Notes: generated by a model not told the origin, from the letters alone. DNA of 64,000 bases from Cryptomeria japonica (GCF_030272615.1 NC_081405.1:610325065-610389064); one strand, 5' to 3'. Positions 1 to 13,288 are shown, counted from the first letter of the stretch. Translations and numbers: made by a program.

Positions 1-2964
1 CTATGTGTACAATGAGTTTATTTGGCTAGAAAAATCATACAAGATAACCCAGCAGACAATCCATGCAATCACATACTTGAATCAAACCCATGGGAAACCT
101 AACTTTAGGAAGGTAACAAACCCAACCATTACAAAGATAATCAGTACTCAATTTGACTGCAAATCTATGACCATTGATGATATCCTAGAGCATGATGTGA
201 GATTTGCATCCATGATCATTGGCTATAAATTTTACTAGTCTAGAAAACTAAATTCTATCATCGGTACTCCAATTTAAGCGGTGTATTAGATAGTGAAAGA
301 GGACATGCAATATGATCTATGTTCAGTCCTTCTTGAAGAGCTTCTCATCAATTTGAAGAATATTAAATCTGATAAGAAGCATGTTTTTAAATTTGGTTCT
401 CTAAGTATATGTCATGCACTTTATTTCATGATTGATATTCCAAGAATAGGGAGAGTCCAATGGGCTTATGACTTATTGATGGCCTCTTAGATCAAACAAG
501 GTCTGCAAATATTGGGAAACAAAGAGAATTAGACAGCTCCCCTATGGATCTTCTTTAAAATCTTCCAAGGAAGAATGAAGAATAGAGTAAGGATCCCTAA
601 GGAGGTAGTAGACAAATATGCATACACTATGTGTTTTATGGTCGACAAGGACCAATGCCATATAGAGGCAGTAGAACCAAGAACAATGTGGATTTTGCCA
701 ATGGGCTATGAGTTTGATACCCAAATACTTGAGGTCTATTCTCAACACCTTATGAGAAAACCGGTGGACTCAAATGAACCAAGATTTAGTACCTTCAAGG
801 AGAAGGATATGGAGTTACATGAGAAATTCGCCAAGCTGGGAAGAAAAAGAAAGGTATCTAAAATGGCTGAGGAAGTGGCTATGCAAATGGGATTCACTAG
901 AGAGGTAATCAAGAAAGAAAGGGAGATGAAGATACAAATGAAACATAAAGAGGAATCAAAGAATCATAAGGCTGAACTGGTTCCTTCCATATCAAAACGT
1001 AAGGAGACCAAGTCTGCCTCTACTCCGGCAAAGTCATCTACAACTCAAAGCTCATCTGGGAAAGGAGTATTGAAGTAGATGGAGAAAACAAAGAGAAAAT
1101 ATACTTTTGTATCTCCATTTGCATTTGAAAATGATTTAGATGAATAAGTTGAGTAGGACAAGAAGAAAGGAGAGTTTGTCAAAGTGATTAGGAAAACAAA
1201 ATCCGGTGGTGCTAAGCAGAGTAAAAAGGCAAAGTCGGACCTATCTCTAACCAGAAAGCCCAAGAGATGAAGAAAGGTGAGAACAGAGCTTGATGAAGTT
1301 CTTGAATCTAGAAAATTAGAAAGTAAATACACTATTGTTCCTCTGTTAAATGTGAAAGAACTAGTTGATGAAATATTTGCAAATGGAAATCTAAAAAATA
1401 TCAGTGCTTACTATGAGCATCTTGATGAAAAAGAGAAAAAGGCAATTGAGGATGCTGTTGTTTTGCATTTTCACAACTTCAAAAAATCTTTGATTGAATT
1501 GGAACAAAGCATTCCCAAATATTTGTATAAAATTCTTGATGCTAGGACACTGGTTGTCAATAGAGTGGACAAAGAGATGAAAGAGAGAGAATTAATCAAC
1601 ATCTGCACTTGCATTTCCCAAGATGAAGCAAATTAAATCATTGAGAAAGCCAATAAGAAAGAATTTAGAAGAAGAAATAGGGTTAAGAGACTTATGATTG
1701 GTAGGGTTGAAGAAGTTAGGAAAGAGACTGAAGAAATATGGAGAAAAATCATAAAGAAAAACCCTTTATATAATGATACTAAACAAAAGGAAGATACTTC
1801 CCATCTGGAAGTACGGGAAGGTGTTCCTGGTGATCAGAAGGATGAAACTTAGACAGAGGCACATCCAGAAGATCAAGAAAATGTATCTTTTGATATAGAG
1901 ATAAGTCAAAATCCTCTGGTGGAAGGGAATATTGGAGAAGTTCATTAGGCTCCAAAAGATGATATTGTACCAAGTGGTGACATCGGTGCATAGGCTAAAG
2001 GGGATGATGTTGGAGGAGAAGAACCTAAGAAAGAAAAGGAATAGGATAAAAGAGAAGAGGTGGATAAAGGGAATAAAATTGATGATACTCTAGCAATTGA
2101 CACTCCTAGGGACAAAGGGACAAGAATTCTATCTCAGATTTCAACCAATTTGATGGTCCTTTAGATATAGGTCAGATGTCTCTAGCTAAAAGGCTGATGA
2201 TTGTAGTTGCAGTTTAGGCTCAAGCCAGTCATGACCTGGTTAAGTCTGAAAGTGAAGATAAGAAGTTGATTGAGATGTTTGTTGGTATTTTATAGAAGGT
2301 GGTACCGAAAATAAAACTAGATCCAAATTCTAACCCCTCTGATAAATTCTTACAGTTGATTAATAATATTAACACCAATTTTGATTCATTGGAAAATTCA
2401 GCCAATAAGAGAGTTTTGGACAAATTTAAGGAGGTTCATATGCAGACCTTCTAGAAAATGATTGACGATGACAGGGTTAGATTAAACAAAGGACGGAAAA
2501 CTATTTGTGATGATATAAATAAAGGTGGTAAGTTATATAAGTCTTGTCTTATATTGCCCAAGTTCACAGCTGATACAGACAAGCAAATTAGTATTTTCCA
2601 GGGTTAGCTAGTTGGAATATCACAGTCATTTGATTCTAATGTAGCCCTTACCACTAGCATAGAAGGACAAGTGATGGCTCTTACTAATCAAATATTGAGC
2701 CTTAATTCAGAAAAGGAGAGAATTCTGAGGCGATTCGGTGAGATACGGAACCTTATTGCTCCTTGGATGGATACCATGTTGAGCAAAAAAGTTGATCGCT
2801 TGAAGACAATGGCTCAACCTGTTCTACCTAAATTGAAGGATGTGGATATTTATGCCTATGTTTCCAATGCATTCATCACAATTTTGGATAATTTTAAGAC
2901 TGGGTTGGATACCCACTTGAGAATTTTGAAGACTCTTTTTGTTGATATCTTCAAGTATGTATAG
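1..2964 (+). pseudogene. accessory ORF of the retroelement (decayed)
   Basis: The region translates into lysine- and glutamate-rich protein without gag, protease, integrase or reverse transcriptase motifs. Recognisable stretches include VDKDQCHIEAVEPRTMW near 640-690 and a likely coiled coil near 2690-2960. A minus-strand relative lies at 37380-40640, where VDKDNFYMEVVKPKIAW matches the first stretch, so this is a conserved ORF carried by a retroelement family. Its place between pol (off the window) and the LTR fits an extra 3' ORF. Its function is unknown. The copy is heavily broken. Confidence 0.55.
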
Positions 2965-3030
2965 TGTATCCTATAGATATCCCTATTTATTAAAAAAAAA
3001 TTGTAGCACCCCTACTTTGGCATTGTTGTC

Positions 3031-3199
3031 AAAGGGGGAGAGTAGGAATGAAAAATGTGCAGTGAATGACAAGATTTTGATACAATCTTTTTAATTTTTG
3101 ATCTAAGGGGGAGCCTTAGAAATTTTGATCTGTTATCCAGGTTGTTTCAACACTTAGTCATTTTTTATGAGTGTTGCCATCAATGCCAAACGGGGAGAT
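3031..3199 (+). promoter_or_regulatory. polypurine tracts before the 3' LTR
   Basis: Three purine runs precede the LTR: AAAGGGGGAGAG at 3031, AAGGGGGAG at about 3105, and ACGGGGAGA ending next to the LTR start at 3200. In LTR elements the tract touching the LTR primes plus-strand DNA synthesis. Repeated tracts are known from Sireviruses. Confidence 0.6.
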
Positions 3200-4126
3200 T
3201 GTTGGCAATCGATACTCATCTGGTGTGTTAATAATGGTCTAGGGCTTTCATTGATGGAAACTCTTCACAAAATTCCTATCTAGCAATTATGAATTTTGGT
3301 AATCGGAAGTGAATATGATTTGCTGATAGATAATCGATATTTCAGGATAAGCAAAGCAGTTTTGGTTCGGAAGCTTTTTGGTGATTAGATTTGTGCATGA
3401 GATGATAGGGCCAACATATAGAAATCATTTTAACTTTATTTGGATGATCTGCATATGTTTTTGGTGATCCGATTCAAGCTGACTCATGATTACACGTTAC
3501 ATTACAGGCCAACTTGATAATTGTTTATTATGTGATTGTGGATATATAAGACCAATGTAGAAGATATTTTAGGTGTGTGGTATGGTATGTTATAAGTGAT
3601 TAGTGATCGAGAAACCTTTTTTGGTGTTGTTTCACATGCGTATTATTTATCTGGTATCTGACTCAATAGAAAATAAAGCAGAGTTGCAGGGTAGATACAG
3701 TCAAAGTTTTTGCACTTAACCGAAACTCATCCAGGCATTGTTTGATCCTATTTTGGAGTTCAATCATTATAATTATTTATTGTAAATGATTTGTAAAGTA
3801 GTGAGCCTTTTGAGGTTATAGCTCTTATTATAATTGTGCAATGAGCTCTAGATAGAATGCCTAAATGCTAGTGCATTCCCCTTTTATAATATTTTTTTGC
3901 TACTAACAACAGTAGAATAGTATTGTGGCTTCAAATCCCATTGTAGTTTTTCCCATTTGGGTTTCCACATAAAAAAACTCGATGTTATGATTTTGTGGTT
4001 GATTATCTTGTGTTTCTCCATTTTACTTTCTTGCATATGCTTCTAGTGGTTTGAGATTAAGTCAAAAAAATTCTTTATCGATAGATCATTGATTCACCCC
4101 CCTCTCAGTGATCCTTGTTTCCAACA
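3200..4126 (+). repeat. 3' LTR (927 bp) of the Copia-type element
   Basis: It starts with TGTTGGCAATCG and ends with GTTTCCAACA, so it has perfect six-base inverted ends. Near its 3' end it carries the conserved block seen in the other LTRs of the window (TTTTTCCCATTTGGGTTTCC at about 3948) and a C-rich tract (about 4095) shortly before the end. It relates to the LTR fragment at 61690-62535: both share the order of a GTAGTGA motif, TTATAGC, GAGCTCT and CATTCCCC. The matching 5' LTR is outside the window. Confidence 0.8.
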
Positions 4127-4139
4127 CCTCTTTGGAAAG

Positions 4140-6560
4140 AGGCTTATGATAGAGACACAATCGATGACCATTTACTAAGAATTTAAATTTTATAGGATCA
4201 ATAGTAGCCAATTGTACTGCACCATTTGCAAATGTTTCAATCACTTCATAGGGCCGTAACCATCACATCAACAATTTCCCAAGTTATCCTTATACTTGGA
4301 GTCATACAGAAGCACCCAATCACCTTGTTTAAATACATTGTCTCTAATATATTTATCATGTCATTTCATGCGTTGATTCTAAATTGTTTATGTGTGTTGC
4401 AGGATGGACATCCTGATTTTATCTAAGGCATTCAGCTACAGGAGTCTATCCCATTGAGTTGCAGAGAGAGTCATATCTAATGTTATGGCTTTTCTAAGAG
4501 TCTTATGCTTAAACTCCACAGGAATCATCACCAATTTCCCATACACCATCTCAAATATTGTAAAGCTTGTAGTTGTCTTCCATGTAGTCCTATATGCCCA
4601 GACTCCTTCTGACAATCTACTAGACCAATCCTTTCGATGGAGGGTGACTATTTTGGTCAGTATAGACTCAATCTCTCTATTGGTGATTTCAACTTGTCCA
4701 TTTGCCTGAGGATGGTAGGGGATTGACTTCCTATGCCTTATATTCAAGTCATTGACCAAAGCTATAATTAGAGTAGAAGTAAATTGTGCCCCTTGGTCAA
4801 TCACAATCCCCTGTGGATCTCCATATATTGTAAAGATTTTCTAATACAAAAAAATTTCTACCTTGTTATCTCTTGGATGTTTGAATTCTTTCACCTAAAC
4901 CCATTTTTAGACATAGTCAGTACACACAAGGATGTATGATCAACCATTTTAGGGTGGATCAATAGGTCCTACAAAATCTGACCTCCATTTGTCAAATAGT
5001 GTAACAACAACCTGTGGATGCAAAGGCATCTCATACGATCTACTAGGTTGTCTCTATTAGGATAACTGCTGAACAACTGAGAGGGGGGAAGGTGAATCAG
5101 TTGTTAACAAATTATATCAATCAAACCACTTAATAACATTTAATTGGAGCACATAAACATTGAATACTACAATAGAAGAAATAGATACTGGTAAGTAATA
5201 AAACTTAAGAATGAAATAGAGAATTAACACAATGCAACCATACCACCTAACACCATTATTTGTACGTGGAAAACTCAGAAAGGGAAAAACCACAGTGGGA
5301 AGCCTACCCACAGTCAAATGATACTTCTGCAGAAAGTATGTGATACAATAAGGGACCTGCACATGCAGGAAGGCACACTGCCTAGAGCGTACTTCTCATT
5401 ACAAAAGAGTCTCATTGACTACAGAGAGGTTATAACCATCTCAAGATAATTGGACAACAATTCAAAATAATGAACTGCCAAAGATAGCATCTACCATGCT
5501 TGATTATAGTCCCAGTTAAGCTCAATACCAGAGGCCTTTGACCTCTTCCTTAAACCCAATTCGATCACCTATGATCAACCAAATCTCCTTCGCATATGAT
5601 ATTGCATTTCACGACCATGACAGTTATTTTATTCCCATTCCATACCCTTTTTATGTTCTACAATGAGATCTTACATCATTTTATACAAACCCTAAGGCCT
5701 AAATCAATTAGGTCATCCACCTGAAGATATTACAATAAGATCATTACATACATCCATATTTCAATGATATGCCATGTCGGCTTAAGACCAAAACAATAAT
5801 AACCAATCCATAAATCATCATGGTAATGTGTAGAGAACACGTTAACATGATACCAGTCCATAAGCTAGATAGATACCAGTCCATAAGCTAGATAGGCACC
5901 AGACCTAATCTGGGTCCACAATGCCAAAGCAATGTCATCAAATAGTTGAGGCACAATCAAGGATCACCTTCTGCATCCCGAATTCCATCTAGAAGGTGCA
6001 CCAACACCACTTAGCATTCTGTCAAGGTTTCTCAGTGAAAGCTCTATCGATTAAACCTTAAACCCATGTCGATAAGGGTTTACAGGAGTATATGATAGCA
6101 ACCGATCACCAAGTCAATACCAACCAACCAAAACATGCTCCAGAAGCATGTAACACATAAAACCAAACATACTCCATTGATCCAAACATGTCGGAAGTGT
6201 CCAACAGATAGTCCCTTCTGTCGATAACACTAGATCTTCTACCGGTAACCAAAACCTGTCTATCGGTAACCAAAACCATAATAGCTAGTGTTGACATTAA
6301 TGACAAAACATCAATGAAACACATAATCAATTCATCCATATTGCCAAAATGTCCATCCTCTGACATCGTTCACATTTTCTCGTATACTTGACTGCATCTC
6401 TATGCAAAGTTGGCCAATAATAACCTGTATTCAGGGTCTTTATAGTTGTTCTCTTGGTAGAAAAGTATCCTCCAAAAGGTTCATCATGAAAGGCATAAAG
6501 AATGTCATAAGTTTCATCCTCCTGAACACACTGTCTCATAAATTGATTTGGCCTTGTATA
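4140..6560 (-). pseudogene. gypsy integrase region, split by a solo LTR
   Basis: The part at 6350-6560 encodes the histidine-cysteine zinc-binding domain (HDEPFGGYFSTKRT through CERCQRM). The part at 4140-5053 encodes the catalytic core and C-terminal region (KWRSDFVGPIDPP, then SIPYHPQANGQVE and the AYRTTWKTTT block). The gap is filled by the LTR at 5054-6349, so the retroelement was interrupted after it landed. The region is a fossil. Confidence 0.8.
5054..6349 (-). repeat. solo LTR of a Copia-type element inside gypsy integrase
   Basis: On the minus strand the block begins TTTTGGCAATATGG (compare TGTTGGCAATCG at 3200) and contains GGTTACCGATAG motifs, the conserved GTGGTTTTTCCC block (about 5280-5295) and a C-rich TTCACCTTCCCCCC tract near its end. 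Flanking pentamers are TGTCC (6350-6354) and TGTCT (5049-5053) on the plus strand, a one-mismatch target duplication. The gypsy integrase frame resumes on each side. With no internal region it is a solo LTR, the usual product of LTR-LTR recombination. Confidence 0.75.
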
Positions 6561-6899
6561 GAATAAGCAATCTGCTATCTATGAAAAATTGAAACTCTTC
6601 TCTACAAGTAACCTTCTTTACTTGGGTGAGAAATGAGGAGAAATTTTTCTAGCTACTAGGTTGTTAGCTATGTCAGCATACCATGGAGTGTGTACATTGA
6701 TTGAAAATAAATTCTCATCTAGAAAGGAATCATCAATGACTGCAAGATCATCCTTTATCTGTACTCTAGACATAAAGTCTACCACTACATGTGCTTTACC
6801 TGGCTTGTCTATGATAGTGATATCAAACTCCTACATAAGCAACAACCACCATGCCAATTTGCCTAAAATGGAACTTTTATTCATAAATATCTGATAGCC

Positions 6900-8000
6900 A
6901 GTGATGTAGTGTCGAAACTTATTGAGAGCATAGGTAACAACTAATATTTCCTTCTCTGTAACAGTATAATTTAGCTCAGGTCCCTATAAATTTTTGCTGA
7001 TATAATAAATTGCATTCTTTAAAACTCCTTGTTTTTGTCCCAAGACTACTCCAATTGCAAAATTTGATGCATTAGTTTGAATGTGAAAAGAGAGAGACCA
7101 ATTGGGTCCTTTAAGCACCGAAGCTTGGGTTAAAGCTCCCTTGAGTTTGTAAAATGCCTCTTCACATGTTGGAGTCCATTCAAACCCAACATCCTTTGTC
7201 AAAAGAGAATACAAAGGACCTGCCATCTTAATAAAGTCTTTTGAAAATCTTCTTTAGTACCCTGAATGGCCTAAGAAACTCCGGACATCATTTTTTTTAA
7301 TAGGGGTAGGGAGATTGATTATTACCTTAATCTTCGCAGGGTCGACTTGAATGCCTGCTTGAGAAATATGATGCCCCAACACTATCCTTTCGTGCATCAT
7401 CATGAAGCATTTTTTCACTATTTGAGGAAAAATTATGATCCTCACATCGCTGCAACACTTTTCCAAGATTGTACAATGTTTCCTCAGAATTAATTCCATA
7501 AGCAGTGAAATCGTCCATATAGATTTCCATGCAATCATGGGCAATATCTGAAAATATACTGAGGACTGCCCTCTGAAAGGTTGCAGGAGCATTACACAAA
7601 CCAAATGGAAGAACTAAATAGGCATACATTCCCCAAGGGCAGGTGAAGGTTGTCTTTTTCTAGTCTTCTGGAACAATTCTAATCTGATTATAACCACTAA
7701 GCCCATCCAAATATGAGAAGTATTGTTTTCCTACTAAATAATCCAATACTTGATCAATGAAAGGAAGTGGGAAATGAACCTTTTTTGTGGAAGTGTTGAG
7801 CTCCCTATAGTCCACACAAACTCTCCATTTACCTCCTTTCTTAGGAACTATGACCAAATGAGATACCCATAAACTGCCTAAAATAGGATACATAAACCCT
7901 ACATTGTGTAACTTTTTCAATTTTTCCTTGACTATTTTCCTTAATGTAGGATTGATCCTTCACTAAGGTTTTCTAACTGGCTTACAATATTCTCTGATAT
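6900..8000 (-). pseudogene. gypsy reverse transcriptase and RNase H region
   Basis: Minus-strand translation shows WVSHLVIVPKKGGKWRVCVD, FSYLDGLSGYNQI, LPFGLCNAPATFQRA and IYMDDFTAYG in family order, then FLGHSGY, the start of the connection domain, and an RNase H part beginning near PLYSLLTKDVGFEW. This is the catalytic core of a Ty3/gypsy polymerase. It is broken and shown as a fossil. Confidence 0.85.
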
Positions 8001-8549
8001 AAATCCTATGAGTGCACAATTTAGGATCTAATCCTTTCATATCATGATAATCCCATGCAAAAGCCTATTTATGGGTCTTGAGTAGTTCTATCAAAGATAA
8101 TCTTTGATTTGTCATAAGATGACTACTGATATTCAGGTATCTTCTTGAAGCAACCTATACTTGAGTATTTGGTTGAATCTTAGACACTTCAGTTAAACAA
8201 GAGGTTTGGATTTCCTGCAGCAGCAAGGTATGAAATATATTTGTGGTTGCAAGAGAACCCAAAAAAATAGAAGATGGAAGAAGAGTATGCAAAGGACACA
8301 ATGGTAGACCGGGTAACTGTTGGGTTGTACCATAATGATTTTCTATGATGTTAGAGAGTACCTTATCATCTTCCTGGAATTCTATGAATGGTTCCCTAGC
8401 CAACATTCATAAGTTGTTGAATAGAATTAAGTTTCTCTGCTTCTTCCCCTATATATGGCCACACTATTTTCTCTTGATCAAGTTGTGTTTATGCAGGAGA
8501 ATAAAGTGCAAGTGTTTTAGTGGTGATACCATCTCAAATGGTCATATCC

Positions 8550-10975
8550 TCTGATCTACACCCTATGTATGCATCAGTTGTAGCAAGCCAAGGCCCTCCT
8601 AGAATAATTGTAATCCCCCCAATGTTTCTTTAGGAGAGAGTATTATAAAGTCAACTAGATATTCCCAATAATATAAAGTGACAACAATATCCTCAACCAT
8701 TCCATCAGGTCAGATAGTGGAACTATTTGCAATCTATAGGACTATTGAGGTAGACCTAAGACTAGTAATATTGAGTTGTTGCATGACATCCTTAGTCATA
8801 ACATTTATAGCTGCTCCTAAGTCTATCAAGGCATTCTTAATTTAAGTTCCATTGATAATCACTTTCACAATAGGACTGCCACAATCAAAATACTTGGGGA
8901 CAATAACTTTACCTAACATATTAATATCAACCAATTGTCCCATTACATGGACTATTTGTGGATCCTTTTTCTTCCATCCAGGTTTCTTTAAACATGCCTC
9001 CTTAATGGCTTTACCATATATGGGAATATCCTTAACATCTTGGAACAGTGGAATATTTACACATATATGTTTTAACTAATCAATAAGATCAAAAGCTATG
9101 TCTTATTGTTGCCTAGTCACTTCTACTTGCAATTGTTGAGGAAATGGAGGTGTTTTAACAAGTGTGCCTGAAGTTTCAAATTGAGGTACATGTTTAGGAT
9201 CTGCAGGCTGGTCAGTTATAGTATATTGTGCAATTTCCTTCAATGGTAATTTAGTTATAACTAGAGGAGATGAAGCAGGTAAATTTGTTCCTGACCGCAA
9301 CTGAATGTCACTTACACTGAGAGTGTGCAAGATATTGATTAGCATTAGATGAATAAACTTGTTATTGTTGTCAAGGTTTATTATTAGGATTTAGCGCAGG
9401 CTAAGTTAGAAATTGAGTGGACTTGGGTGGAGTAGCATTAGTAGCTAGTGGTATTAAATTTGGTTGTTGGGACTATTGTGGTGGTTGCAGGAAACTGGAG
9501 GATTATTTTGACCATTGTTGGCCTCCCCTCCATTGAGGTGATTTTTTCCAGTTACTCTGGGATGGCTGCCATGGACCCTGAGATTATGACCAATTCCCTT
9601 GTGGTTGATGCCACTAAAAGGAAGGGTTTTGATAATTGGGCCAAGGATTTTGGGAATTATTCCAAGACTAAGGTATATAGTTCCCAAAGTTTTGGGAATA
9701 TGGAGGTTGCCACTAATTATATTGTGCATAAGAATTTATATAAGGACTAGAAAAAGACAATGGATCTTGTGGCATACCTTGTCTTGGGGGCCATGGCCTT
9801 TGTTGTGCGGTATTGAAGACTTGCTCATCATCTCCATAAACTAGCTTCAAACCTAGAGGAGCCTAGTGACTATCAATTTTAGCAAGAAGCTTACATTTGC
9901 AATCCATTTTCTTCTTGCCTACAATGAGGACAAAATTCAAAAATCATTGTGTATGTTTCTTCATGCGTCTTCTTTGCTTGAAGTGTACCCAACTGAGTAG
10001 CCATGTTATTAATAATGTCTTCATTGAAATCCTTTGGTAGATGAGTTATCTCCATCCTTGAAACTATTGAAGATGCCTTTGCTGCTGAAGATCCAGGCCT
10101 ATAGTATCTACCTTTCTTGGCAGAATCCCTGGAGTATTTTTGACAGATCTTCCTAGTGTCATCCCATTGAGCTAGATTAATGTCTCCTCCTCCCATGAGG
10201 TCTAGTGATTCAATACATTCCTCATTGATTCCTCTTAGAAAAATCAATTTCAAGGATTCTTCATTTAGGGTGCTATGCTTAGACTTATTGATACTGAACA
10301 AAAACCTCTCAAAATAATCTTCCGGACTTTCATCTTCTTTTTGTGTCATGTGAAAGATATCATCACCATGTCAATCAATTCCTCTGCAGTAATTTTTATA
10401 CTTCTCCAAGAATTTTTCCTTCATTTCATCCTAGGTACTTATTGCATTTCTACCTAAACTCATAAACCACCTAAGATAAGCTTCCTTCAAAGTAGCAGAG
10501 AATAGCTTGAGTTTATGAGCATAATTAGTATAATCATAGCTTCTACAAAGAATATCAAATTCAAAAAGAAAAGTATCTACGTATTTTGTGACCAATCCAT
10601 GGAACTTTGGAAGAGAGGAGGCTTGTATATTCTTCAAATTTGCATTATCATGTAGGTTAGGAATAGGGGATTCAAAGGTGGGATTAGGATGTGGTGGACC
10701 TCCTCCTCCAAGAGCTACCATTTGTGGTTGATAAGGAACCAGAGGTAAAATATTCTGTTTGGGGGTTCATTTAAGAAATCAAGGTCTCCTTCTGAAAAAT
10801 CAAAAACACCTTGGTTTCTAGCTTCCACAAAAACTTCATCAAAATAATTTACGTATTGGGCTTGATTTGGGCTTATTTCAAGAGCAAACTGCGAGGGAAG
10901 AAATCTTCCTAATGCTTCTCTTCTTCTTCTATGCATGCATATTTTATGAATGAATTCTAACAACTAATTTTAAAC
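8550..10975 (-). pseudogene. gypsy gag and protease region
   Basis: The gag domain includes ASSLPKFHGLVTKYVDTFLF, YLRWFMSLGRNAIST and ESPEDYFERFLFSINK, the pattern of plant gypsy retrotransposon gag. Downstream at about 8820 LIDLGAAINVMT marks an aspartic-protease-like segment. The gag start near 10963 lies about 75 bp inside the primer site. The region is broken and not functional. Confidence 0.75.
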
Positions 10976-11035
10976 CTAAAAGAAATTGAAAGACTTAAAA
11001 TTAAAGGTTACAACAGGTTCTTAGTTTGGGACTAT

Positions 11036-11052
11036 CCCTGACAACGGCGCCA
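11036..11052 (-). promoter_or_regulatory. primer binding site, tRNA-Asp type
   Basis: On the minus strand TGGCGCCGTTGTCAGGG lies four bases after the LTR end (CCAACA, 11057-11062). It matches the 3' end of plant tRNA-Asp with about one mismatch. Athila/Tat gypsy elements typically use this site. It fixes the 5' LTR on the right side of the element. Confidence 0.8.
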
Positions 11053-11056
11053 AAAA

Positions 11057-11850
11057 TGTTGGTCCTCGCAATTGGAATAGTAATTGCATTATGAAATCTT
11101 AGCTCAGGGATTGGACATCCTTACTAGGCAACTACCTCTCCTATGGGAAAGGTTCATTTACTTTATCGACTAGGGATGCAAACTTGAAATGGTTCGACAT
11201 TGTATGTGCACTAAGCTCAAGTTGAAGCCATTCTATCCTAATGTAGGAAAAGGAAATTTTCTAAAAGAAGTATGTAGAAACATAATGACATAACACTTTA
11301 TCAAAACTCACAATTGAAAGCAACTTAAGCAACTGTGATTAATGATAATGTTCAGGTCAGCAACCAGGCTTTGGCTATAGGAACAGACACAGAAACTATT
11401 TCTAGTGGCTCCAAGAATAGTCAAATACCAAAATAGCAACTATAGAAAAATGGAAATTAACTAACAAATGCAAAGGAACTACTCACCAAGTGGGCCCCCT
11501 TGAGTGAGTATATATAAAACACAAATAACAATTGATAAGCTCAGAATACCATTATCTTATTTATTTCAAATTGATTTCAGCATACAAAAGTCTGAAAACC
11601 TGAATACTAACTCCGTGAGGAAATAGAGACCTTTATTTATAATAAAAACTTGTTAAAAACTTCCAACTGATCAGCCCATGTCCCAAAGGAATAGGTGAGA
11701 AGAATTTATTACATCAAAAGAAGAATTCACCACATATATGTAGAACAAACAATTGTCCTGCTGCTGAGAAAATATAGCGCAACTTTCTTTCCTAGATTTG
11801 TGTTTCATCAGGAACAATCATGAATGCCCCACTAATCGCTATGTTGAAGA
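11057..11850 (-). repeat. gypsy 5' LTR, first part, split by the Copia element
   Basis: The LTR starts on the plus strand with TGTTGGTCCTCGC at the primer site and runs right until the Copia element begins at 11851. GAAGA at 11846-11850 is the left copy of the Copia target duplication, so the LTR resumes after 21838. AT-rich stretches at 11500-11660 could hold the LTR promoter, but I cannot place one. Confidence 0.6.
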
Positions 11851-13272
11851 TGTTGGCATTGCATAAAGATTGCATTGATGAACTATAGTGTTGTCATTAA
11901 TGTCAATAGTAACCAGTAATGGAGTTTTATAGAAATCAGTAGTGATGCAGTAATGCAACCAGTAGTTGAGCAATGAAGGAAACCGGTATTGGTATTTGAA
12001 GCAGAGTGATCAATCGGTAACCCTAACCAGTTGATATGTTGAACCCTAACTAATGGAGCTTGGTGAAGCAATTGTGTTGCTCTATAATCGAATGGTGACC
12101 AAAGATGGAGATGCCACATATGCATGATGCACGTGATGAGTTTCAAAGTTGTTTTGGCATGTGACGATAACTATTTATCTTGGGAATGAGAAAATCCATA
12201 GTATGAAGTGAATAACGCATGATGAGTTACAAGATCCAATATGCAATGATCTAGGAGCAGTTGAAGTTATCTTGAACAATGTGCAATTGACTGATATGTA
12301 ATCCAACAGTCATCTTTGAACCAATATGTGTGTAATCTATATGAGATCTTAGGTTTTGTGTTATGTTACCGACCTATTATATTTCTTTTTAAGGTCGATG
12401 AGTTGTTTGTAATTGTTTTTGGCAATTTGGTTAAGTGTGGTAGTATGATTATTGTCAAACCAGAAGGAGTGTCTGCAGAATATTTTGAAGGTAGATAGCA
12501 GCATAAAAGGATCTAACTAAGTAGATTAGTGTTATTACCAAATTAGCAAAGAACCATGTTATTCTCTGCCATTACAATAATTAAATCCCCTAACCGGGTA
12601 AGCTTTAATAGTCTTGGTGTTGTCTAAATCCTCTAACTAGGTGATCCATTAGCTTAGATTTGAAATCCTCTCTTGAGGTTACTCCTAATAGGGTATTGCC
12701 TTTAACAGGGTATTGTAGTCAATCCCTTAATAGAGTATTGCCTAACTAGATCTTTTCTTAATAGGGCATTATTGTATAAGCTTCTAACAAGGATTGGCTC
12801 CTAACAGAGTGAACTTCAAAAGAGTTCAAAATACTTGTGGGTATTCATCCCCATCGTGGTTTTTCCCATTTGGGTTTCCACATGAAAAATCATTGTGTCA
12901 AGTGGTGAATGATTTTGTGGATATGTTTTGATATGGTTGATATGATTAACTAGTAAAGCCACTTTGATATGTTTAGATGACTGAAAGTGATCTGAAATGA
13001 GTTATTACTAATGTTAGTAAAGTGGTTTAATGTTTTGGTTAAATGGTATGTGAGTTTCAGATCTGTTACATTGTATCATTGATGTTTTAGTCACCTGGTA
13101 AGCTTGACAGTGCAGTATCAGTTTTTGTTATAGTGTTTAAACTAGTTAGTTTAGTGAATGGTTTATGAGTTGGGATTAAGTTTGGTGAAAGTTTAGTTTG
13201 TTTTATATCTATTAATTCACCCCCCCCCCTCTTAGTAGTTGACCGGATCCTTATTGTTTCATCATATTATCA
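11851..13272 (+). repeat. 5' LTR of the Copia element (1422 bp)
   Basis: It begins TGTTGGCATTGCATAAAG and ends CATATTATCA, just before the primer site. It contains ACCGGTA-like motifs in its first 250 bases, a run of CCC-TTAA-GGG-like mini-inverted repeats (about 12580-12800), the conserved GTGGTTTTTCCC / GGGTTTCCAC block (12857-12882) and a C9 tract near 13220. At several sites it has CA or TG where the 3' LTR has CG. Confidence 0.9.
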
Positions 13273-13274
13273 AT

Positions 13275-13288
13275 TGGTATCAAAGTTG
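13275..13288 (+). promoter_or_regulatory. primer binding site, initiator-Met tRNA type
   Basis: TGGTATCAAAGTTG begins two bases after the LTR end and resembles the TGGTATCAGAGC site complementary to plant initiator methionine tRNA, standard for Copia elements. Confidence 0.8.

Larger units (their letters stand above)
1..4126 (+). mobile_element. Copia-type LTR retroelement, 3' portion only
   Basis: The 3' part of an LTR retroelement whose 5' part lies outside the window. It has an internal region with a long accessory ORF (1 to about 2960), a purine-rich stretch with several polypurine-like tracts, and one LTR bounded by TGTTGG and CCAACA. The tract context (a TTTGGCATTGTTGTCAAAGG-type sequence just before the purine run) also occurs in the Copia element at 11851-21833, so I assign it to Copia. 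Several purine tracts and an ORF after pol recall Sireviruses, but that is inference. It seems to have inserted into the gypsy element that continues at 4127. The coding part is broken in many places, clearly more than ten. It is a fossil. Confidence 0.7.
4127..11056 (-). mobile_element. Ty3/gypsy retroelement internal region, Athila/Tat-like
   Basis: On the minus strand the order is primer site, gag, protease, reverse transcriptase, RNase H, integrase, as in Ty3/gypsy elements. Recognisable motifs are a reverse-transcriptase core with YMDDF (about 7520), VDYRELN (about 7810), a protease-like LIDLGAAINVM (about 8820), an integrase zinc-finger region (about 6380) and an integrase core stretch AYRTTWKTTTSFTIFEMVYG. 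The tRNA-Asp-type primer site and integrase tail fit Athila/Tat. A solo LTR interrupts it at 5054-6349, another element replaces its left end at 4127, and a Copia element splits its 5' LTR. It is an old, nested and multiply broken fossil, with well over ten breaks. Confidence 0.85.

Noticed and set aside
9448-9844. Plus-strand ORFs opposite the gypsy gag region
   Set aside because: They are antisense to the recognised minus-strand gag sequence and resemble no family.
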